Both the position numbers and the translations under genes were made by a program. Below the pieces are notes generated by a model that was given only the letters and a program-made list of their open reading frames with translations, made no database searches and was not told where the DNA came from. This document shows, in pieces, positions 24,935 to 32,060 of a stretch of DNA of 64,000 nt (positions within the stretch are counted from its first letter, which is position 1; each line of letters starts with the position of its first letter). The DNA lies in assembly GCA_963815655.1 (NCBI GenBank), contig CAWFHK010000001.1:620001-684000 (forward strand), read 5' to 3'. Source of the DNA: JAWOLE01 sp963815655. GTDB taxonomy: Bacteria; Acidobacteriota; Thermoanaerobaculia; UBA5066; Gp7-AA6.

Positions 24935-26100
24935 GGCTCGCCTCCCCACAGCTTGATCGAATCGGCAAACGTCCCCGTCTGCTCGCGGAACTGCTGGAAC
25001 TGGCCGGTGTTCTCGGCGAACTTGAAGGCCATGCACGGGAGGCCGGCGGCCTCCGCGCCGGCGCGCAGCATCGGGCGGTCGAGCAGAGCCGGGTCGCAGA
25101 AGCTCGCGGAGGCGAAGAGGACCCCGTCGGCCCGCGCGGCGGCCGCGCGCTCGGCGAGGAGCCGGCGCTTCCCGTCCGGATCGGGCTCGTACATCGTCGA
25201 GGTCTTTGCGCAGCCGCGGACGAACGCTTCGGCGAGGTTTCGCAGGAGGTCCCCCTCGGTCGGGACGTCGGCTGTCAGCAGGCGATTGCCGAGCACGAAA
25301 TCGTCGTCCACGATGAAGCAGCCCGACCGCTCGATCGTCTTGATGAGGCCGAGCGGAGGCTGTTCGCAGAAGGCCCCGATCACGAGGACCCGCGACTTGT
25401 CGCGCACGCGCCCGGGCTCCTCTTCGATGGCCACGAGGTACTCCCGCATCTTCTCGAGGAACGGCTCGACCGGCGCGACCTCTCCCGCCCGCATCAGGAC
25501 GTACAGCTCCTCGGTCGGGACGCTCCACGGCGTCTCGCGCCGCGCCCGGTAGAGCTCGCGGATGAGCGCCCGCGCGGCGTTGTCCGTCGCGATCGCTTCG
25601 CGCAGAGTCGTTTCGGTGGCCGGCATTCCCGACACCTCGGAAAGGTCGGCGAGGAGCGTCGCCAGCTCGCCTCGCCAGAAGTCCGCGCCGATCTCCGGAT
25701 CGGCCACCTGCGGCAGATCGAGATAACGCACGTAGATCTCCGGGGAGAGGAGCTGCCAGACGCCCGAGAGATTGCGGATGACGTCGCAGGTCGAAGGGAA
25801 GAGGACCGCTGAGAGCATGGACAGGCGTCCGGACTGCGCGAGCTCGATCACCGAGCGGGGGAGGTGGCAGATGTAGGACTGGTAGAAGGCGTCCCCCTTG
25901 ATGATCTCGAGCCGGTCGCCCCCGCCGTGGATGCCAACCGGCAGCATGCCGGCCGCCCGGATCACCTCGCGCGGCGCGTAGACGGGGAGATACCCCGCGG
26001 CCTTCCTTCCGGGACGGGCCTCGAGCCACGCGCGCGCGGCGCTGAAGTCGAGGTCTTCGGAGATCTCGAACGCCCAGTCCAGGACGCTCTTCCGCGTCAA
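24931..26100 (-). CDS. bcrC: Benzoyl-CoA reductase, active-site subunit C
   Basis: Protein of 389 aa, also HgdB-like and paralogous to BcrB. It contains 'GYLPVYAPREVIRAAGMLPV', 'DAFYQSYICHLPRSVIELA', 'LFPSTCDVIRNLSG' and 'FASASFCDPALLDRP', with Cys residues placed as cluster ligands. Length matches BcrC. It follows dch by 16 bp. The four bcr subunits are complete and no class II (BamB-I) subunits are present, so dearomatisation should be ATP-dependent and ferredoxin-driven. A dedicated ferredoxin gene (BadB type) is not in this window. Confidence 0.93.
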   Translation of the reverse strand: MTRKSVLDWAFEISEDLDFSAARAWLEARPGRKAAGYLPVYAPREVIRAAGMLPVGIHGGGDRLEIIKGDAFYQSYICHLPRSVIELAQSGRLSMLSAVLFPSTCDVIRNLSGVWQLLSPEIYVRYLDLPQVADPEIGADFWRGELATLLADLSEVSGMPATETTLREAIATDNAARALIRELYRARRETPWSVPTEELYVLMRAGEVAPVEPFLEKMREYLVAIEEEPGRVRDKSRVLVIGAFCEQPPLGLIKTIERSGCFIVDDDFVLGNRLLTADVPTEGDLLRNLAEAFVRGCAKTSTMYEPDPDGKRRLLAERAAAARADGVLFASASFCDPALLDRPMLRAGAEAAGLPCMAFKFAENTGQFQQFREQTGTFADSIKLWGGEP

Positions 26101-26116
26101 GGGACGTTCTTTCTTG

Positions 26117-26887
26117 TCACTGGTGGGTCCAGACCGGCGTCCGCCGCTCCAGGAACGCCGAGAGCCCCTCGACCGGATCGTGGTGCGACATCAGGTCGGT
26201 CAGGTAGTACTTCTCGAGCGACCAGATGTCGTTCTTGAGCGTGTCGGCGAGCAGGCGCCGCGAGGCCCGCCAGGCCGCGCGCAGGGCGACCGCCGACTTG
26301 GGCGCCAGGCGCGCCGTGAACCACTCCTGGAGCGCCGCCTCGGCGTCCTCGGCGCAGACGTCCGCGATCCCGCAGCGCGCCGCGTCCTCGCCGGAGACCG
26401 ATTCGCCCGAGAGGATCAACTGCGTGGAGCGCGCTCCGGTCACTCTCCAGGGGAGCGCCAGGGCGGCCATCGGCGGGAAGACGCCGAGCTTCGTCTCCGG
26501 CACGCCGAAGCGGGCGGAAGACTCGCAGACGACATAGCCGCACCAGAGGGCGAGCTCGAAGGCCCCGCCCAGGCACTGTCCCCGCACGACCGCGGCGGTG
26601 GGAATGGAGAGCCGCTCCAGGTCGAGGAAGAGGCGGTGGAACTCGCGCAGGAGAACCGCCACCCTGTCGGGCATGTGCTCTTCGACGGAAGCGCCGAAGC
26701 TGAAGTTGCCGCCGGCGCCCTCGAAGACGAGGAGTTTCGCGGAGCCCGGCGTCTCGGCGAGCTGCGCGATCCGCTCCCGGATCGCTCCGAGCATCTCGCA
26801 GTCCAGGATGTTCGCCTTGGGGCGGTCGAGCACGATCCGCTCGAGCTGACCCGAATGCTCGGTGGTCCATCGGATGGGAGACGTCAT
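26117..26887 (-). CDS. dch: Cyclohexa-1,5-dienecarbonyl-CoA hydratase
   Basis: Protein of 256 aa, crotonase fold. 'LDRPKANILDCEML' at the N-terminus, oxyanion-hole region 'FEGAGGNFSFGASVEEHMPD' and 'VRGQCLGGAFELALWCGYVV' are characteristic of dienoyl-CoA hydratases of the Dch/BamR type rather than generic enoyl-CoA hydratases. It adds water to the diene product of benzoyl-CoA reductase to give 6-hydroxycyclohex-1-ene-1-carbonyl-CoA. ATGA overlap with the had stop gives coupling. Confidence 0.9.
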   Translation of the reverse strand: MTSPIRWTTEHSGQLERIVLDRPKANILDCEMLGAIRERIAQLAETPGSAKLLVFEGAGGNFSFGASVEEHMPDRVAVLLREFHRLFLDLERLSIPTAAVVRGQCLGGAFELALWCGYVVCESSARFGVPETKLGVFPPMAALALPWRVTGARSTQLILSGESVSGEDAARCGIADVCAEDAEAALQEWFTARLAPKSAVALRAAWRASRRLLADTLKNDIWSLEKYYLTDLMSHHDPVEGLSAFLERRTPVWTHQ

Positions 26888-27990
26888 GAGACCTCCTCGC
26901 CCGAATCGGGCGTCAAGACGAGCCGTCCTCCGGCCCGGTGGTTTCGAACCTCTTCCAGCGCGGTCTCGATCTGCGCGAGGGGCCGCAATTCCGTGCTCGA
27001 GACGACGTCGATCTTCCCGGCCAGCACCTTTTCGAGGATCTCGGGGTACAGCTCCGGCGCGCACCCCCAGTTGCCGAGCGCGCGGGCGTCGAAGGCCATG
27101 AGGTTCGCGAGCCGGATCTCGACGCTCTCGAGCGTGAAGCCCACGACGACGAGCGTCGCGCCGGGCACGAGCAGGCCGAAGGCCGTCTTCTCGCCCGGCG
27201 CCGTCCCCGAGCACTCGAGGATCGTCCAGCCTGTCTCGGGCGCCCCCGAATGGCGCGCGAACTCCGCGATCCGCGCCTTCAGCTCGCGGCCCGGCAGGGC
27301 GCCGGGATCGAGAGCGAGGCCGACGCCCGCGGCCGCCGCCCCCTCCCGCCGCCTCGGATCCGGATCGAGGCCGGCGACGGCGGCTCCCCGATCGGCGGCG
27401 ATCTGAGCGGCGTAGCCCCCGACGCCTCCCAACCCGACCACGACCGCGAGATCGCCGGAGGCGAGGCCCGAACGCGCGACCGCCTGGTAGGCCGTCGAGA
27501 CGGCGTCGGCGACGACCGCCAGGTGGCGAAGGGTCAATCCCGGAACCGTTCCGAGGGCGGAGTCGGGGTCTTCCCCGGCGCCGGGGACGCGGCAGAGGTC
27601 CCGCGCCGGCAGGATCACGTGCGTCGCGAACCCTCCATCGCAGTCGTTGCCCGGCATCACCTGGCGGCGGCAGATCGTCGGACGGCCGGAGAGGCACAGG
27701 GCGCACGCGCGGCAGGGGAGCACCGCCGGCACGACGACGGCGTCCCCGATCCGGGCCGCGGCGCCGCTGCCGGCGTCCTGGATGTGCCCGCTGATCTCGT
27801 GGCCGAGAATGAGAGGGGGAGCGTGCCTGGTCCGCACGCCGCCGTAGAGAAACCCGATGTCGGTGTGGCAGACGCCGCACCCCGCGACGCGCACGAGAAC
27901 CTCGTCCGGCTCGAGACGGCGCAGCGGCCTCGCGACTCGCCGGACCGGCTGTCCGGCCGTCTCCATCTCATACCCGACGAATTGGGACAC
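26884..27990 (-). CDS. had: 6-hydroxycyclohex-1-ene-1-carbonyl-CoA dehydrogenase
   Basis: Protein of 368 aa, zinc-dependent medium-chain dehydrogenase. Catalytic zinc Cys/His in 'AGCGVCHTDIGFLYGG' and 'ILGHEISGHI', structural-zinc cysteines in 'VLPCRACALCLSGRPTICRR', and Rossmann motif 'VVVGLGGVGGYAAQIAADRG'. Position between dch and oah-SDR identifies it as Had/BamQ, which oxidises the hydroxyl to the 6-oxo product with NAD+. I use GTG at 27990; a second in-frame GTG three codons upstream (27999) is also possible. A strong hairpin lies just upstream (28022-28063). Confidence 0.9.
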   Translation of the reverse strand: MSQFVGYEMETAGQPVRRVARPLRRLEPDEVLVRVAGCGVCHTDIGFLYGGVRTRHAPPLILGHEISGHIQDAGSGAAARIGDAVVVPAVLPCRACALCLSGRPTICRRQVMPGNDCDGGFATHVILPARDLCRVPGAGEDPDSALGTVPGLTLRHLAVVADAVSTAYQAVARSGLASGDLAVVVGLGGVGGYAAQIAADRGAAVAGLDPDPRRREGAAAAGVGLALDPGALPGRELKARIAEFARHSGAPETGWTILECSGTAPGEKTAFGLLVPGATLVVVGFTLESVEIRLANLMAFDARALGNWGCAPELYPEILEKVLAGKIDVVSSTELRPLAQIETALEEVRNHRAGGRLVLTPDSGEEVS

Positions 27991-28021
27991 GACCCTCACG
28001 CTCCCATCGCCTGGCCGCCGG

Positions 28022-28063
28022 CTCTCGGCCGCGGGCGTTCGCTTCGCGAACGGCGGCCGAGAG
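28022..28063. promoter_or_regulatory. Strong palindrome between SDR and had inside the operon
   Basis: An 11-bp perfect stem (CTCTCGGCCGC/GCGGCCGAGAG) encloses a second stem (CGTTCG/CGAACG). No T-run follows on the minus strand, so it is not a standard terminator; it may set relative expression or RNA processing upstream of had. Confidence 0.5.
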
Positions 28064-28100
28064 AGTTCAAATGGGGGCTCGCATCTCTGCTTCTCACGTC

Positions 28101-28844
28101 TTATGCCCCCATTCCCTGTCCCCCGTCGACGGCGAGGGATTGGCCGGTGATGTGGGCGGCGCCGGGGCCGGCAAAGAACGCGACGGCGGACGCCACGTCC
28201 TCGGGGCGTCCCGCGCGGCCGAGCGGCGTCTCGGCGAGCGCGCGCCGCCGGACGCGGGAGGGGAGGCCTTCGGTCATGGGCGTCGTCGTGAAGCCCGGCT
28301 CGACGACGTTGACGGTGACGCCGCTCCCGGCGAGCTCCCGCGCCGCGGACCGCGCGAGACCGACGAGTCCCGCCTTGGCGGCCGCGTAGTTGGACTGCCC
28401 GAACTTGCCGCGGCGGCCGTTGATGGAAGAGATGAGCACGACGCGCCCGCCCCGCCGCCGCAGGGCCGTCGCCGCCGCCCGGAGGACGTGCGCGGCGCCC
28501 GAGAGATCCACGTCGATGACCCGTGACCACGCTTCGTCCGTCATCTTCCAGAGCACGGCGTCGCGGCAGATTCCCGCCGCCAGGACCAGGATGTCGAGCC
28601 GTCCCACCCGACGCGTCAGGTCCGCGACCGCGCCGCGCACCGCGGCCGCGTCGGAGACGTCGACCGCGAAGAGGTTCTCCGGGCCGAAGCGGCGTCCGAG
28701 ACGGGAGAGACGCCGCGCGTCGGCGTCGGCGATCGCGACCCGCGCTCCCCGGCGGGCCAGTTCGCGGGCGCAGGCGAGGCCGATGCCGCTCGCGCCGCCG
28801 GTGACGAGCGCGACCTGCCCCGAGAGCTCCCCGCGCCGGTTCAT
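28101..28844 (-). CDS. SDR-family dehydrogenase, candidate 3-hydroxypimeloyl-CoA dehydrogenase
   Basis: Protein of 247 aa with a full classical SDR set: 'ALVTGGASGIGLACARELA' cofactor motif, 'AAGIC' region, catalytic Ser in 'VVLISSINGRRG', YxxxK as 'NYAAAKAGLVG', and 'NVVEPGFTTTPM'. It resembles FabG/PhaB-type beta-hydroxyacyl-CoA dehydrogenases. Because it directly follows oah, whose product is 3-hydroxypimeloyl-CoA, oxidation of that compound is the likely role, but the substrate is inferred from position. Start overlaps the oah stop (ATGA). Confidence 0.85.
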   Translation of the reverse strand: MNRRGELSGQVALVTGGASGIGLACARELARRGARVAIADADARRLSRLGRRFGPENLFAVDVSDAAAVRGAVADLTRRVGRLDILVLAAGICRDAVLWKMTDEAWSRVIDVDLSGAAHVLRAAATALRRRGGRVVLISSINGRRGKFGQSNYAAAKAGLVGLARSAARELAGSGVTVNVVEPGFTTTPMTEGLPSRVRRRALAETPLGRAGRPEDVASAVAFFAGPGAAHITGQSLAVDGGQGMGA

Positions 28845-29914
28845 GCGGGGGAAGACTCCGTTTCCGCGGGCACCTTCGCGCCGCAGAGCCCGCAGTGGGT
28901 GAAGGAGGCGGGCAGGCCGCCGGCCCCGCAGGCGGCGCACGTCAGGACATGCGCGCCCCACGGGGTCTCCGGCGATCCGCCGGGCTCGACCGCGCGGCGG
29001 CGGACGGCCTCGAAGTCCACGGCGCGCTTTTCCGCGAACGCGTTCATCCCCTCGAGCGGCTCGTAGTCGGTGTAGTGAAGGGCCAGCCAGTCCTGGGCGT
29101 GCCGCACGGTCATGGCCCAGGAGAAGTCCTTCCAGAAGTTCGTCTGCTGCTTCGTGTAGCGCAGGCACTCCGGGAACGTCGCGAGCAGCTCGCGCGCGAG
29201 GCGGTCCACCTCCTCGTCGAGCCGGGAGAGATCGAGAACGTGCCCGTCGAGCCCCTTCTGGGCCTTCCGGATCTCCTCGGGCGATGCCTGCTCGATGAAC
29301 TCGCCCTCGCGGCGCACCGTCGGGGCGACGCGGTTGACCAGCCCCCAGTCGAGCGCCATCCGCGCCGGGATCTGGCGGTTGGTGAAGAGCATCTCGCGCG
29401 CCCGCTTGTCTCCCACGACGAGGGGCAGCCACTGTGTCGCGCCCCCGCAGGCGACCGACCCGACCCGCACGCCGACCTGGCCGACGTACGCGTGGTCGGC
29501 CATCACGGCCAGGTCGCAGGCGAGGACGCTCTCGTTGCCTCCGCCGACGGCGATCCCGTTGATGCGCGCGATGACCGGCTTTCCCGTCGAGAGGATCGAG
29601 TCGATGTAGGCGCGGAAGAGGGTCATGTACTTCCAGTAGTCGCGGGGCGTGGCGACGTAGGTCTCCGCGTACTCCTTGACGTCGCCGCCGGTGCAGAAGG
29701 CCCGGTCGCCGGCGCCGGTCAGGACGACGACGCCGACCGCGTCGTCGAAGGCGGCGTCCCGGAACGCTCGGGCCAGCTCCTCGAGGCAGGCCGTCGAGTA
29801 CGCGTTGTAGCGGCCCGGGCGGTTGATCGTGATGCGGGCGACGCCGCCCTCCTTCCCGTAGAGGATCTCTTTGAAGGAAAAGGCGGAAGCGGGTTGGGAC
29901 GGAAAGGCGCGCAT
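28841..29914 (-). CDS. oah: 6-oxocyclohex-1-ene-1-carbonyl-CoA hydrolase with C-terminal zinc ribbon
   Basis: Protein of 357 aa, crotonase superfamily. 'GDRAFCTGGDVKEYAE', 'NGIAVGGGNESVLACDLAVM' and 'FKEILYG' identify the Oah/BamA ring-opening hydrolase, which adds two waters and cleaves the C-C bond to 3-hydroxypimeloyl-CoA. The C-terminus has a Cys4 zinc-ribbon ('LTCAACGAGG' and 'HCGLCGAKVP') that I do not recall in Thauera or Geobacter homologues. It is the first gene of the bcr operon. ATG 29914 lacks an SD and lies 50 nt from the operator start, so the operon message is probably leaderless. Confidence 0.9.
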   Translation of the reverse strand: MRAFPSQPASAFSFKEILYGKEGGVARITINRPGRYNAYSTACLEELARAFRDAAFDDAVGVVVLTGAGDRAFCTGGDVKEYAETYVATPRDYWKYMTLFRAYIDSILSTGKPVIARINGIAVGGGNESVLACDLAVMADHAYVGQVGVRVGSVACGGATQWLPLVVGDKRAREMLFTNRQIPARMALDWGLVNRVAPTVRREGEFIEQASPEEIRKAQKGLDGHVLDLSRLDEEVDRLARELLATFPECLRYTKQQTNFWKDFSWAMTVRHAQDWLALHYTDYEPLEGMNAFAEKRAVDFEAVRRRAVEPGGSPETPWGAHVLTCAACGAGGLPASFTHCGLCGAKVPAETESSPA

Positions 29915-29948
29915 GCCCCATGTTCGGCCGGGCGCGCGGGGCCGGCAA

Positions 29949-29964
29949 TGGTTCAAACGCATCA
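29949..29964 (-). promoter_or_regulatory. 16-bp operator of the benzoyl-CoA (oah-bcr) operon
   Basis: Minus-strand TGATGCGTTTGAACCA; -10-like GAACAT at 29925-29920 (offset 39); ATG of oah 50 nt from the operator start. Confidence 0.6.
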
Positions 29965-30004
29965 GTGGGACGGCGTTGACCCGCTCCGGCGCCGGTGCCA
30001 CAAT

Positions 30005-30020
30005 TGGTTCGTTTGGATCA
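30005..30020 (+). promoter_or_regulatory. 16-bp operator of the divergent Cys-rich small gene
   Basis: TGGTTCGTTTGGATCA; -10-like CAGAAT at 30044-30049; ATG at 30055 is 50 nt from the operator start, no SD. Confidence 0.65.
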
Positions 30021-30054
30021 GGTGCGCCGTTTGCGCCGACGAACAGAATCGCTC

Positions 30055-30465
30055 ATGGACACGCCGCAAAAGCAGACACTTCCCCAGGTGGACCGTTTGA
30101 CCCGCCCCCAGGCGATCGACGAGATCCGGCGGATCGTGAACGCGCTGCCACAGGATGACGAGTGCGCCTGCGCGATCGCCGGGCGCTACGGCATCTTCTG
30201 CAAGGGCTTCGCGCGCTATTCCGACGAGGAGTTGAGGAAGCGGTTCGCCTGGATCGCCCGCCCGCGCCCGGGCGTGTCGCGCTCGGAGCTCGAGCGGCTC
30301 GCGAGCGCCTACCACCGGGGGCGCCAGGAGGTCACGGGCGCCGAGATCTGCTGCGACGTGGAGACGCGCGAGCACTGCGGCTGCGACGGCTGGAACACCT
30401 TCGACAACGCCGCCCTGGAAGACTTCTATTCGAGCCTGACCGGACGCCAGATCCGAATCGGCTAA
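30055..30465 (+). CDS. Cysteine-rich protein of unknown function, probably leaderless
   Basis: Protein of 136 aa with no signal peptide. Cys groups are 'DDECACAIAGRYGIFCKGF' in the first half and 'AEICCDVETREHCGCDGWN' in the second; about eight cysteines in all. A central helical part holds 'GVSRSELERLASAYHRGRQE'. I do not recognise the family; the pattern suggests metal or Fe-S binding. It is transcribed divergently from the bcr operon under its own operator. Its position next to the low-potential reductase makes an electron-transfer or metal-handling role possible, but this is inference. Confidence 0.7.
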   Translation: MDTPQKQTLPQVDRLTRPQAIDEIRRIVNALPQDDECACAIAGRYGIFCKGFARYSDEELRKRFAWIARPRPGVSRSELERLASAYHRGRQEVTGAEICCDVETREHCGCDGWNTFDNAALEDFYSSLTGRQIRIG

Positions 30466-30470
30466 GAGAC

Positions 30471-30530
30471 AGGTTTCAAGTTTCAGGTTTCAGTCGCCAG
30501 GTCCAGAATCTCCGCTGAAACTTGAAACCT
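30471..30530. terminator. Bidirectional terminator-like hairpin with GAAACCT repeats
   Basis: A perfect 16-bp stem (AGGTTTCAAGTTTCAG at 30471-30486, complement at 30515-30530), followed by more copies of CTGAAAC up to ~30550. It sits between two converging genes, as a shared terminator would. The repeated GAAACCT unit suggests a dispersed intergenic repeat. Confidence 0.6.
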
Positions 30531-30556
30531 GAAACCTGAAACCTGAAACCTCTCCC

Positions 30557-31222
30557 TCAGACCAGCCCGTGCCGGTAGGCCAGCACCACGGCGGCGACCT
30601 TGGTGTGGACGTCGAGCTTGTGGAGGATGCTCTGGACGTGGTTGCGCACCGTCACGGTGGCGATGAAGAGCTTCTTCGCGATGGCTCCCGTCCCCATTCC
30701 CTCGGCGAGGCATTTGAGGATCTCCTTTTCGCGCCCGGTCAGCACGACCGTCTCGCCGCCGGAGAGCGTCACGGGAGAGAGGGGCTCGGAATCCGCCGGG
30801 GGCGCCGCCGGCTCTGGCCGGGAGGCCTCTCTGGGAGCCGTGGCGCCGTTGGCCTCCCGTAGCACGTGGACCAGCGTGTTCAGGGCGGGATGGTAGGAGG
30901 GGATCGCGAACATCGATGTGGATATCCGCTTTTTTCTGCCGTCGCCCGTCTTCGCGGCCAGCGTGAAGTTGCGCACGGGGTCGTCCTTCATCTCGCGGGC
31001 CTGGAAGGCCACCGCGCAGTTGCGGTGGCAGTAGATGTTCCCGTTGACGTCGCGGCCGCAGAGGATGTCGTAACAGGCCTTGCCGACGGCGCTTCGCGCC
31101 GGGCGGCCGAGAAGTCTCTCGCACGCCTTGTTCCACAGGATGATGCGCTGCGCGGAATCCACCGCGAAGACCGCTTCGCCGCTCCTCGAGATCCGCTCCA
31201 GAGTCTCGTCAAAGCCTCGCAT
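30557..31222 (-). CDS. One-component PAS-LuxR regulator 1
   Basis: Protein of 221 aa. Residues ~1-110 are a PAS-type domain ('SGEAVFAVDSAQRIILWNKA'), with Cys at 34, 50, 55, 65 and 69 (segment 'CYDILCGRDVNGNIYCHRNC'). A Pro/Ala-rich linker leads to a LuxR/NarL HTH at ~155-221 ('LTGREKEILKCLAEG', 'ATVTVRNHVQSILHKLDVHT'). There is no receiver domain, so it senses directly. Four of the cysteines are shared with the second LuxR gene. They could hold an Fe-S cluster or act as a redox switch. GGAGG precedes ATG 31222. It has its own operator (31282) and may be autoregulated. Best candidate, with its paralogue, for the regulator of the island. Confidence 0.85.
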   Translation of the reverse strand: MRGFDETLERISRSGEAVFAVDSAQRIILWNKACERLLGRPARSAVGKACYDILCGRDVNGNIYCHRNCAVAFQAREMKDDPVRNFTLAAKTGDGRKKRISTSMFAIPSYHPALNTLVHVLREANGATAPREASRPEPAAPPADSEPLSPVTLSGGETVVLTGREKEILKCLAEGMGTGAIAKKLFIATVTVRNHVQSILHKLDVHTKVAAVVLAYRHGLV

Positions 31223-31281
31223 GGGCCGTTCCTCCAAGAAGCCGTCGCGGCTAATCTTGGTCGGAGCGGAAAGCGAAGGGA

Positions 31282-31297
31282 TGATGTGTTTGCATTA
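31282..31297 (-). promoter_or_regulatory. 16-bp operator for PAS-LuxR gene 1
   Basis: Minus-strand TAATGCAAACACATCA; -10-like CAAGAT at 31259-31254 (offset 38). Confidence 0.5.
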
Positions 31298-31299
31298 TT

Positions 31300-31315
31300 T
31301 GATGTGAACGCATCA
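31300..31315 (+). promoter_or_regulatory. 16-bp operator pointing into the structured non-coding region
   Basis: TGATGTGAACGCATCA, only two bases after the neighbouring copy. Read rightward, -10-like GTGAAT lies at 31338-31343 (offset 38), which would begin a transcript near 31350. Confidence 0.45.
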
Positions 31316-31349
31316 GAAGAGCCGTGAGTTGTGAGTTGTGAATTGGGAG

Positions 31350-31790
31350 AGGAGTGGCCTGTTCACCACTCACAGCCCCGGCGTCGTGCCGCCTCCCTCG
31401 GCGGCACGCTCCGGCAGGCCGTTTACGGGAGGACCGGCCGTCGCTCTAGCGCGAAGGCGCATTGCAGAGGAGGCGAAAGAGGGTCCTGGGTGGTGCGCCT
31501 TCGCTCACGGCCGCCACCGGGAGGCGTCCCGCCGCCGTGGCTGACACACGGCTCATAAGGCACTGTGCAGCCCGGAGGCGACGGCGTTGCCCGGCAGCGG
31601 CCCTGTCCGAGGGCACACACCACGAACCTCGTTTCACGATCAGTCCTCTGTGCCCTCGGACCGGAGCGGCGGCCAGAGGTTTCTCCGTGCGGCCCGGCCG
31701 CCGCGTGCCGCAGAGGGCAACGACGGCGTCTCGGGGCGGTTGTCGGTGACGAAGGCCCCGGAGTGGGAACAACGTCTTGAGAACTAAAAC
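31350..31790 (+). ncRNA. Candidate structured non-coding RNA
   Basis: About 440 bp with no convincing protein gene but many strong hairpins: GAGTGG/CCACTC near 31352, CGTGCCGCC/GGCGGCACG near 31394, GCGAAGGCGCA/TGCGCCTTCGC (~31450/31495), CCGTG/CACGG, a 13-bp stem GTCCGAGGGCACA/TGTGCCCTCGGAC, and TGCGGC/GCCGCA. The last ones nest in a larger imperfect palindrome. It starts where the rightward operator would place transcription. Either a regulated RNA or a structured repeat; only covariation or RNA data can tell. Short frames here look like chance. Confidence 0.35.
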
Positions 31791-32060
31791 CTAGCAGGGT
31801 GCTGAAAAATGGATGCGGGCGTCGTGTCTGGCCTTTTGCAACCGGCGAGGCCTGAAAGTCTCCTCGCAGAAGAAGCTCCGGGCTTGGAACGTGTCGCGAG
31901 CAAAAGGCCAGCCACCGCAAGCGGTTGCGGCGGCGCGGGACCGTCTGCGGCGTCGCCGCTCCTCCCCGATGCGCCCAGGCATCGCCTTCGTCGCGGCTCC
32001 TTGCATCCGGCCCCGCGGCGCTCGCAACTCCGCCCACACCCTTTTTCAGCAACCTGCTAG
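31791..32060. mobile_element. MITE-like element with 19-bp terminal inverted repeats
   Basis: Left end CTAGCAGGGTGCTGAAAAA (31791-31809) pairs with right end TTTTTCAGCAACCTGCTAG (32042-32060); all but two positions match. Length 270 bp, no transposase. An internal inverted repeat TGGCCTTTTGC (31829)/GCAAAAGGCCA (31900) adds a hairpin. Its right end overlaps the stop codon of the second LuxR gene. A non-autonomous transposable element is the simplest reading. Confidence 0.6.

Noticed and set aside
20724..30001. Class II (BamB-I) benzoyl-CoA reductase
   Set aside because: All four Bcr-type class I subunits are present; no tungsten or selenium-type BamB-like oxidoreductase is seen.
30471..30550. 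CRISPR array from GAAACCT repeats
   Set aside because: Units are 7-8 bp, contiguous and form a hairpin between convergent genes; there are no spacers or cas genes.
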